Assembly (NCBI RefSeq): GCF_010093535.1
Contig: NW_022985223.1
Coordinates: 1-64,000 of the forward strand
Length of the DNA: 64,000 nt
Direction of reading: 5' to 3'
From: Lindgomyces ingoldianus
Lineage: Eukaryota > Ascomycota > Dothideomycetes > Pleosporales > Lindgomycetaceae
The stretch's first letter is position 1. Every line of letters begins with the position of its first letter. The notes beneath the pieces are model-generated. The model was not told the DNA's origin. It saw only the letters and a list, made by a program, of their open reading frames with translations, and searched no databases. The position numbers were made by a program, and so were the translations under genes. Positions 55,213 to 64,000 of the stretch are shown piece by piece.

Positions 55213-57139
55213 TCAATCCTCCACCCGTCCTTTAACCTCCAGCACAGAGATACTCAAATTCGGCAACTCAAACTCAAACTCTCCTTGACTTCCTGCTGTC
55301 AAGCTTGTACTACTCGTTGTCACAACGCTATCTCCCACCCCATTATAAGTAAGTCCATTTGGCGCAGTCAACACTGTCAGAGTCCCCTCTGCTCCTTCAC
55401 TTACACCGTCGAACGTTACAGACATTGGAACTGTTTCCGTTGCGTTATAAACCGCCGCCTTTAAAATATACGAATTCGATGAATTCGAATAGCCAGCGAC
55501 ATAATACACAGGGCCAAAGTCCGGGGTGGATACTGGCAGTATTTGAGAGATGCGGTGGGAGGAGAGGAGCTGGATCATATGATAACTCGTTGACATAACG
55601 TCGGCGGACGGATCAGCGGAATAGGAGATAAGGTCGGGAGTCCACTCATAAGAATTCACGTTCTGGAAAAGCGGCGCGTATGCAGCGCCGAAAATCTTGT
55701 CTGCATTTCTTTCGGCTCCGATTAAGAAGACGGCTTCGCTGACAGTGCCGATCCACATGGGGAAGGGCCAGCGTGGAGCATTCCAGTTCACACCGCCGCC
55801 TCCAGGTATGTTGGGTTGAACGGCCGCATATTCTCCTTGTGGACTGTCAGCAATCGAGGTCATGTCGAAAGAACGGATCCTAGTAAGGTACCTATCATTG
55901 TCTTAAACCCCATGGGAAAATTATCGAAGAAGCAAAATTGGCCAACAAAGTAATCTGGCCGAGTATATTGGTGGTAATCCTCGCCCGCATTTTCCGTCTC
56001 GGCAAACTGGTAATCCGCAGTACTTGCCAGCACGAAAATGTCGGGGTATTTAGCATTGATAGCATCCTTGAAAGCTTGGAAGCGATACGATTCGTAAGAA
56101 CTTCCCCCACCACCGAGGTTATCTTCATTGCCAACCTCAACGTATTTGATTATCCATGGGTCGGGGTAACCTAGCGAGGCTCGAAGAGTACCGTAGGTGG
56201 TATCAGTTGAGCCCATGAGGAATTCAAGTTCGTTTAGAACGTCGTCGATATATGGTTGCAGCTCAGACTCTGGAATAACTGGTCCGTTAAGATAGAAGCC
56301 AGCCCACACAGCGAGCACTAAGTCAAGGCTTTAGCATTTCAAGACTTTTGTGTGATCACTAATTTAATCTTACCTGGCTCCATATTCAAATCCTCGCACC
56401 AGTGTAAATATTCAATAAGTCTTCCCACCTGTCAGCCCTATCCACAGACTGGTATGGAGGATGGGTGGAGTCCGTACCCAAGGCCATTTGTGTTTTCGTA
56501 GCCCCATGTTCCTGGGTATCCAGGACGGTCTTTAAGAGGACCAATGGTCTCGTTCCACTTGAGGTAGTATGGTGGATCTTCACCTTCGAGATTGTTGCCT
56601 CCCGGAAACCGGAGGAAAGAGGGATGAAGTCCTGCAAGAGCTTCCATGAGATCTGGTCTCATTCCATTTAGACGGTTATTGTACGTTGGCGGAAAGAGAC
56701 TAATGAGATTGAAGTTGAGAGAGCCATTAGTTGCTGATGCGTCATATGTGATTGAAAATGTATTGTTCACATTCTCGGCCGTCTTCTCCGGGGTTAGAGT
56801 AAAAGTATATTCTGTCCAATCATTGGCTGTTACATTGGAAGTAACGGCTACACTTCCTAGCGTCTCGTTCGAAAGGTAGTTCGACAATGAGGCTGTGAAA
56901 GGTCCCCCATAGGTTCCCTTGACCCAGAACGATCCAGTGTATTTCTGGGCCTTGACTTCGATTCCCCAATAACCGGTGTTCGATATTCCCACCTGACCGC
57001 TAGAGGCAGCAACGTTTAAAGAGGTGGGAAGCGCTGAAGAGAGTGGCTGAGAGAGGGATTGCAGGCTTAGTTGAGCACTACCGACTGCTTTCCAAGGCTC
57101 AATGACCGACGGGTGCACAGTGCTGCCTTGGAATGCACG

Positions 57140-57147
57140 ATTGCGAA
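57140..57147. repeat. Left target-site duplication ATTGCGAA
   Basis: Identical to the eight bases at 57805-57812 on the other side of the element. One copy belongs to the original exon. Confidence 0.92.
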
Positions 57148-57804
57148 CAGTGTGTCCAACCGTTAGTTACGGAGCCTTTTGGAGGCTGTATAGTACAGTT
57201 ACGGAAGAGGAGGCTGTTACTAACTAACTGTACGGAGGAGATGACGTCAGTGTACGGTTAGGATACAGTAACTGAAGTATATTGAAGTATTATGAAGTAA
57301 TTGCGCTGAAGCTAAAGACTATACCCAATTAGGAAGTTGTGATACCCCTTGTGAGATCTACTGTTGTTAATCTCACTGTTTTAATGTACTCTGTAAGCTC
57401 AGTCAGCTCACTAGTAACAGCGTTGTTACGTAACTAATTCTTCTGCAGTTAAAGAGCCTCTATTGTCGACCGCGTCGTTGATTGGGATAGGAATTGGGAC
57501 ATCATAATGGGCAAAAGAATAACGTAGATGGCATAGTTGCTAAATTTGTTAGAAGATTGCTAACAAAACAGGCAATAACGGCATTCTCCGCATTAATCTC
57601 CGAACACGAGCCCCCTGGCCCTCAGCAACCTGCCTTCAACCGCCCAAAACCACCAAAAATCCTATATAACTACCGTAAACGGTTAGTACAGCAGCCTCAT
57701 GTATAGTACAGTATACTGAGTAGATGCCCTGTACGTACGTACGTGACCAAAATCAGTGTACTGCAGTACTGTACTATTAGGTGTACTAACGGTTGGACAC
57801 ACTG
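57148..57804. mobile_element. Non-autonomous hAT-type element (MITE-like)
   Basis: The 657-base insert has perfect 20-base terminal inverted repeats starting CAGTGTGTCCAACCG (57148-57167 and 57785-57804) and an 8-base duplication ATTGCGAA on both sides. The CAGTG-type terminus and 8-base duplication are diagnostic of the hAT superfamily. No transposase is encoded: the longest internal frame is 70 codons with no motif. The ends are rich in copies of GTACAGT/ACTGTAC, like the subterminal repeats that hAT transposases bind. It was presumably moved by a transposase made elsewhere in the genome. Confidence 0.92.
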
Positions 57805-57812
57805 ATTGCGAA
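57805..57812. repeat. Right target-site duplication ATTGCGAA
   Basis: Second copy of the 8-base duplication flanking the hAT-type element. Confidence 0.92.
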
Positions 57813-58097
57813 TTAGTTCTGCGTAGATCCCTCCATCGCCCGAATGGTTAATATCCCAAGCACAAATCAGTTTTCTGGATTCAATTAACATACGAAACAA
57901 CTCACTTCGAACATGATTCCATATTGAAGCCCAGAAGTTTCATTCCCTCCAGTGTTTGCAACCTTGACATCCAAAGCAGACACAGCTGCTAGAGCAGACA
58001 AGCCCACGACAAGTAGGAGCATCTTGAGAGTTGAATATCAATTACAACCTTCAATTAAGGAAATCGCAAGATTCACCACCGGAGCTTAGTAGTCAGT

Positions 58098-58103
58098 TTT
58101 ATA
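58098..58103 (-). promoter_or_regulatory. TATA box of the GH51 gene
   Basis: TATAAA on the minus strand, 76 bases before the start codon. Confidence 0.55.
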
Positions 58104-59890
58104 TGGAACTGTAGCTCCCCATACCGCAACGTCCCTGTGCTCGACAAACTTTCGCTCTCTTTCACCCGACATGACACCGAGGGAAATGCATCTCCCGACG
58201 GACAAGCATACCACCGGCTCAGCCTTCAAAAGAGGAGTGCAGGTATAGTTAAATTATTGATACTGGGAAAAGAGTTAGCACTGTGAGTGTTTTCTCGTGG
58301 CGTCGCGGATCCGGGTGCGGCGCACGCTACTATTCCTCACCTATGTCCGTGTGAAGATCAGATCATCATTGCTCGTGACTGACTGGTCAGGATGAGGGAC
58401 AAGATTTTCCAAGAATACGCCTCCCGAAGGCGTAAATCTTCCGCATATGCAGAGAGCATCGCGGAGTAAATGATGGTGGAGGACTGGACGGGACTGGTGA
58501 TCTCGCAAGGTCATTCTCCCGGCGGTACTTCAAGGTTTCCACCAATCGGGAGAGCTAGTAGAAGATGATGAAATTAACGTATTTGAAAAGTTTTGGAAAG
58601 GCCGAACGGCATCTGGCCCCAATAGGGGAATTTTGCGATGTTGAGGCTGAACCAAAGGTTGTCTAGATGGTTGATGTTCAAGTTGCACTAATGTTAATTC
58701 GGGTAGTGAATTGATTCATTTCTCATCATATATTCCCCTAGCATTCTTGAATATCGCGTCGGCCTTGAAGTGGGGTATTTAACAGCTCAAGGTGGCTATA
58801 ATGGACATAAGGTAGGACTTAGTGGCTACGGAATATAGGGGACTACTGCGGATTCCTCTGGCGTATATCAAAGGCTGGTTTTTACAGCTCATCCGCATCT
58901 GCCGTGAAACATCAATAGGGAGAGGCTAATCAATGAAATCTCTCGCTATGATCAAATAGGACGTCCATAGGATGCAGATACATGTCCTAAATTACCTCTA
59001 CCAAGTTCCCACGTTAGGTAATAAGAGGGAGGGCAGCATGATTGCGATATCTATAGTGCGCAAGGGATGCGGTAGGACTAAGAGTGTAAACATCCATAGA
59101 TATTCCTTTTGGTTCGAAGAGACTAAGAGGTGTGACAAAGAGGAAATTGTCAGCAGGAGATAGCAGCAAGAGGATGGAGTGATTGCAGCATCTATCACAC
59201 AGTTAGTCAACTCTCCTAATTGCTTTGAAACAATGCGCTTGACGCGGAAATTCTGGACCAACGAAGAGCAGCAGTAGGATACAGTCCCATATCTTACCAC
59301 TTCACACGCTACTATGTTCCGTCATTATGTGCCAACATGGAGTAGTGGTTCAGTTGCGCTCTAGCCAAATTAGGTTAGAGTAGATATTCGCAATTTTGGG
59401 TCGCGAAATCCGACCTCTTCAACCTCATTACTCACACCCGTTGTAAGAGTTTTCATGAGGGTTGCATCTGGAACCCAATGCGGCAGCTCTCACGCATTGT
59501 TTAATTATCGATGTATGCCTATTCTCACCTCCGACTCCACTTCTCAAGCTTTCCACGCAGTACCACGAAAAATCGGATCCATAGGCTCCCAGTCCTATAG
59601 TTCCCGGGTTGCCACGAGGCTGCCCTGACTAAAAGGCTTGTATTCAATTGATGCGGCTGTCAAAAAGTGGTTTGGTGTGATGTTCCTGAGTAACTAATCC
59701 CGAAATCCGGGAACTCGCTTTCCGAACACCCAGGTCGAAACCCTGAACCATTGAACCATTACCAATTAGGAAACCCATCTCATTCAATTGTGATTCAAGA
59801 TTTGCACCCGGAAAGCGATACTGAAGGCTTCGCCATGGGTTCTCGGTGATGAAGTGATTAGGCTCCAAGTCGCTGTGCGACAGAGGTAGG

Positions 59891-59898
59891 TATATATT
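59891..59898 (+). promoter_or_regulatory. Candidate TATA box of the laccase gene
   Basis: TATATATT about 105 bases before the start codon. Confidence 0.5.
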
Positions 59899-60001
59899 GG
59901 AAATGGTTCGAGGAAACTGAGAGCATAAGAGCAGGTTCGAGCAGATTTCCTCTCCATTGAGCAGATAACCAATTCATTATCTCATCTTTTCTATGTTCAT
60001 T

Positions 60002-61996
60002 ATGAAGGGACTCGTGACCCTTGTAGCAGGGGCCCTAGCCACTACCTGTGTGGATGCACATAGAGTTAAGGAAGCATACGACCGGTATGAGTGTCATGCT
60101 ACCTACAAATGAGTAAAATGGCTAACGCAATATAGAACATTCCATTGGGGTACTCTCAAGGCCACGAAGCTCCCCAAATTCCTTACTAACAATGTAAGTC
60201 TCCCGCTGGAGGAGATCCAATACTCTAGTACTGACAGTACTCAGCCACTTCCTGGTGGCACACCCTGGGGCAATATTGATCCCAAGAAAGTCGATCCGAG
60301 AATACCTCCTACAACTGGTGTGACAAGATACTACGACTTTACGATTAGCCGTGGTGAACTTGCCCCTGATGGCTATTTGAAGACTTCTGGCATTCTTATC
60401 AACGGCCAATTCCCAGGTCCAACGATTGAGGCAAACTGGTGTGTATTCTTCCAGACGTTCGAAGAAGCTATATATATAACGATTTGAAAGGGGTGATAAT
60501 ATCCAAGTTCGTGTTACCAACAACATCACTGGTCCATTCGAAGGCACGGCTCTCCATTGGCATGGCCTCTTCCAGAACGGAAGTGCGTTCTACGACGGAG
60601 TTCCTAGTGTCTCTCAGTGCCCTATCGCACCTGGCAGTAGCTTCACCTACAAGTTTCAAGCTGGCGTCTTCGGAACGTCCTGGTACCACTCACATTACTC
60701 GGCGCAAGCTGCAGGCGGTCTCTTCGGCCCGTTGATAGTCTACGGCCCATCTCACGTTGACTATGACGAGGACGTCGGCCCGGTTATGCTAACAGATTGG
60801 TTCCACAAGGACTACTACGAGATCGTTAAGAATGTCATGAGTAACAACTCAACGCTGTGGGCAAACCCATCAGACAATACTCTGATTAACGCTCGTATGC
60901 CGTTCAACTGCAGCCAGGTGAAGGATAACACACCCTGCAGTAACGCTTCCTACGCAAAGTTCCAGTTCAAGACCGGTAAAACCTACAAGCTGCGCCTCAT
61001 CAACGCCGGGGCTGCTGGTATGGAGTACTTCAGTATCGACGGCCAAACCCTACAGGTTGTCTCAGTCGACTTGACTGATATTGTTCCTTATAATACTACA
61101 ATTGTCACTCTAGGCGTCGGTCAAAGGAGCGACGTTCTCTTTACCCCAAAGGCAGTAAATGGTACCAAAGCGATATGGATGCGGACACTGCAATCCGGGA
61201 AGTTCTGTCAACGCGCAACCAACCCTACGGCTCGCGCTATCGTATTACTAGACGGTGCGCCGACCAACGTGATTCCCGCGACGACGGCCTATCCTGCTCC
61301 AGTCGATGACGGCACCTGCAAGAACGATCCGCTCGAGTCATCCATACCATACTACGCTGAAAAGGTCCCTGATCCTAGTGTCACTGTGCAGATCACGGTC
61401 AATACCATTGTAAACAGCACCGGCCATCAGCTGTACACAATGAACGACTCTCCCTTTATGGCGAACTATAATAACCCACTCATTGGGTTAGCTTATCAGC
61501 AGAATTATAGCTATCCGAGCCATCCCGAGTGGAACGTTTTCAACTTTGGTTCGAACTCGAGCATTCGAGTGGTAATCTGGAACAACAGCTCCGGACCTCA
61601 TCCGATGCACATCCACGGTCACGACATGTATGTTCTCTATGACGGCAATGACAAGTGGGATGGCACGACGATTGTTAATCCATCAAACCCTCAACGCCGT
61701 GACACCCATAACCTTCGACCTCATGGTTGGATGGTGATGCAATATAATGCTGATAACCCGGGAGTTTGGGTAAGCTAATTCTTCGCCCTGTCGAATGTGA
61801 ACCTCGCTAATACTTCATTTAGCCATTTCACTGCCACATAGCCTGGCACTTGAGCATGGGCATGTATGTCAACTTCATGGAGCACCCCGAGAAAATAAAC
61901 CAAAGTCAAATCCCGGGCATTTTGAAGCAGACGTGTGATCCCTGGAATGCTTACACAGCTGACCATACTGTGGAGCAGATCGACAGTGGTGTGTAA
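60002..61996 (+). CDS. Secreted ascomycete laccase (multicopper oxidase)
   Basis: It oxidises phenols with reduction of oxygen to water, outside the cell. Five exons (60002-60084, 60136-60193, 60245-60438, 60491-61769, 61823-61996) give 595 residues. A signal peptide opens the protein (MKGLVTLVAGALATTCVDA). An ATG nine bases upstream is in frame and equally possible. The four copper motifs are LHWHGLFQ, SWYHSHYSAQ, HPMHIHGHDMYVL and HCHIAWHLSMGM. The Met in the last is not the axial residue; the position ten after the Cys decides redox potential. The protein ends in DSGV, the C-terminal tail typical of ascomycete laccases. Many N-glycosylation sites (NNS, NCS, NSS) are present. Pigment pathways often use laccases for dimerisation, but this one is 35 kb from the polyketide cluster, so a link is only a possibility. 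Confidence 0.96.
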
Positions 61997-64000
61997 ATAA
62001 GTGTATAGTTTGTTTCTCAGGTGAGAAAAGTGTTGTTCATAGTTCTGGAATTATTTCACCTACATAGATGTCTAAACGGAGTTGCATTTCATGGTAATAT
62101 TGGTTCTATGTATATATTTGATTGAATATGGATATATTCCTCAGGCATTCTATTTCTGTTTGTGCATCAAGAGTCGTCATAATGCACCAATATCTTAAGT
62201 TAACGACAATAAAACTGAGATTCCCGGCATGCTTAAAGCTCTTACATGTTGGTACCTTTAACGGAACATCCTAGAAGCTGCTTGGGCCGCAAAATGTCTT
62301 TTTAAGTGACTGCCTCGGATGAATGCTCTCACCGTAAGTATATCTGATTCGGCTCAACACTAAACTGGCTTCTTGAGTTGGTCAGCAGCCGGACGCTCAA
62401 CAAGCAAGCAAATTCTTCATAAATATACCCCTCAATACAGTATGTATCATTAAGTATTGCCATGGATCCCTACGGACCTTCGTATTTTCAAAGTATGTCT
62501 CGCACAGCATCGTCAGAGTACCATTGGCACTTCAACTCACGAAAATTGTCATATCATCACGTAACACTGTGAGAATGCCTTGCAGGTACTACCAAACTTT
62601 TTTGTGGAACTCGAAATGGTCGGTCAAGCTGTTTGGAACATAACTATGCCCGCGAAAACGAATAACTGAACTCGGCGTCAGTGAGAATCCACCGTAACTA
62701 TTTTAGTTGGCTCTCGTTGCCGTGCGATACGTTACACTATTCAGGCGGCCTCAAATCAGTTTGCTCAAGTTTGGGAGACGGAGTGACCGTCACCGGGAGC
62801 CCCTAAGAGAAGAGCATTCACCACTGTACTCTCGCCTCATTGGCTAGTAACCGAATTCCCAAACCGGTTAGTGTTGAGCTGAGAAAAGATCCCACGTGGT
62901 GCGGCTGCTCTCGAACCCCGATCTCCTTCCACGTCTCCCCGATTCATTGTCCCTTGTTGATCAATCTGCACGTCTGACAGGAACCTGATGCATTTTTCAT
63001 ATCTGCATACCCTTACCTAGTAACACAACCTCCCTGTACTCCCTCCATTCTGGTTGCTTAATGCATCTCGTTGATCAGGAGAAGCAACGACGGCACGGGG
63101 AATGAAATATTCTTGCGCTCGTATTCTTTGCGGATCTCCCTTCTTCCTGCTTCCTACTTCCTGCTTCCTGCATCTACCATCTGCATAGCGTCATACACGC
63201 GCAGTATCCAACTCAATACGAGTCTTAGTGCTAGTGCACGTTCCTGGCAGAACTGTCGTATTTTTACTGGATGTATTCGAGGTCCGATTTCGCAAGCCAC
63301 ATCCAAATCTTTGTCGAAGACGATTCGGAAACCGACTCTTCTACCATCACTAACGTTAGTGGCGGTGCTACTACCGACCTCAGCTCCCCAATGACAGCGT
63401 TTCTTTTACATTCGTATCTGAAACTTAGGCAGAAGTTCCCTGGATCCAAAGGTGCATTCATCGAAGTTCCCGTTGTTCGGGTTTTGTGCAATATGTCTTG
63501 ACTAGGAACTGGAAGTAGCCTTACTGAATTAAGTGGCTGGAAGCTAGGGCCACACACGTGGCAAACATGGTATGCTTCGGGCCTGTTGAGCCTCGCAGTC
63601 CTCTATAGATCTTTCTCTTGCTTGCGTAGTTATCTTGTCTAGACGTATTGATGCCTTATCGATTGTCTCCTTCGTAAACTTTCGGTCTCCTAAACTAAAC
63701 CAATATATACCCTTCTTGGCATCCTCATTTACAAATCTAATATTACTACCCCAGACCTCATTGTCTCGTTGGTGAGCTCTCCAAAGTGACAAGATGTCAC
63801 AAGGAGGACCATCAAGTCCTCCCAATCTTCGAGGGGCATTTGGACATCACCAACGCTCCAATTCAGATTCTCCAGCCCAATGCGGTCACGGACCTCCAAC
63901 TCGTCGTCGAGGCCGCACGTTCAGTGGAAGACAACCGTCCGAGCTGTTTCTTCCTTCTGCAGTCCCACCGCGGAATCCAAATCGCGATTCCCCGGTAACA
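61997..64000. other. Right end, no supported gene
   Basis: The first 600 bases are AT-rich 3' flank of the laccase. From about 63270 there are gene-like fragments: a plus-strand frame with IQIFVEDDSETDSSTITNVS and minus-strand frames with WFSLGDRKFTKETIDKASIR and NLNWSVGDVQMPLEDWEDLM. None forms a complete model and none is recognised. They may belong to a gene continuing beyond the window or to a decayed repeat. Confidence 0.4.

Larger units (their letters stand above)
55213..58022 (-). pseudogene. GH51 alpha-L-arabinofuranosidase broken by a transposon
   Basis: The intact form would be a secreted enzyme removing arabinose from xylan or arabinan. The exon pieces are 57906-58022, 57805-57855 plus 56478-57139, 56374-56420, 55892-56317 and 55213-55835. 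Without the insert and one 8-base duplicate they total 642 codons (641 residues). Features are signal peptide MLLLVVGLSALAAVSA, YGIMFE then [48 protein letters not shown], acid/base Glu in KYVEVGNEDNLGGG, nucleophile Glu in MIGEYAAVQ, and ISVLEVKGRV at the end. A 657-base element sits in exon 2 exactly between ELIRN and RAFQG. The first intron would need to end in GG, not AG, at 57856-57857. Apart from these two lesions the frame is clean, so inactivation appears recent. Confidence 0.93.
58023..60001. other. Gene-free stretch between GH51 and laccase
   Basis: Two kilobases with no supported gene. A minus-strand TATAAA at 58098-58103 fits the GH51 promoter, 76 bases before its start codon. A plus-strand TATATATT at 59891-59898 fits the laccase promoter. 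Short open frames near 59000-59300 and 59640-59970 have no motif. Confidence 0.5.

Noticed and set aside
57494..57706. 70-codon frame inside the hAT-type element
   Set aside because: No transposase motif, no supporting context; too short to be a hAT transposase.
60002..61996. Laccase as a member of the polyketide cluster
   Set aside because: It is about 35 kb away with many housekeeping genes between; no direct evidence.

Overview
The window is nuclear DNA of a filamentous ascomycete (Pezizomycotina). The evidence is short GT-AG introns of about 40-80 bases, Zn2Cys6 and CTF1-type transcription factors, an ascomycete laccase with the C-terminal DSGV tail, a HET-domain fragment, and decay that resembles repeat-induced point mutation (RIP). 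Class is not certain from sequence alone; Leotiomycetes is a guess. Exon boundaries were read by eye, and most models were checked by adding exon lengths to a whole number of codons.

Left part (1-12 kb): an AT-rich flank, then intact HMG-CoA reductase, then about 7.5 kb of decayed DNA. That stretch holds a transposase C-terminal remnant, a membrane-protein pseudogene whose in-frame stops fit CpA to TpA changes, short degenerate direct repeats, and a truncated HET gene. It ends in a tRNA-Leu(AAG) gene that carries its normal 18-base intron plus a second 49-base insert with GT-AG, spliceosome-like ends.

Pigment-type cluster (12.1-25 kb): a beta-lactamase-like serine hydrolase, a group A FAD monooxygenase, an EthD/TpcK-family dehydratase and a non-reducing polyketide synthase (SAT-KS-AT-PT-ACP-ACP-TE). 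The set resembles naphtho-gamma-pyrone or related aromatic pigment pathways, with the synthase making the aromatic core, the EthD protein dehydrating it and the monooxygenase oxidising it. The product is not determined.

Middle (26-47 kb): ethanolamine kinase, a CTF1-like lipid/cutinase regulator with a histidine-rich tract, a secreted GH5 mannanase-like enzyme, a secreted cysteine-rich protein with two internal repeats, a peroxisomal acyl-CoA dehydrogenase ending in SKL, a decayed gene remnant, an MpaB-like oxygenase and a BED-like/Zn2Cys6 regulator.

Right part (47-64 kb): conserved housekeeping genes (VPS24, p23 co-chaperone, TPR protein, HAD phosphatase, TRM11), then a GH51 arabinofuranosidase broken by a 657-base hAT-type element with a perfect 8-base target duplication, then an intact secreted laccase. 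No CRISPR, phage or bacterial features are present.
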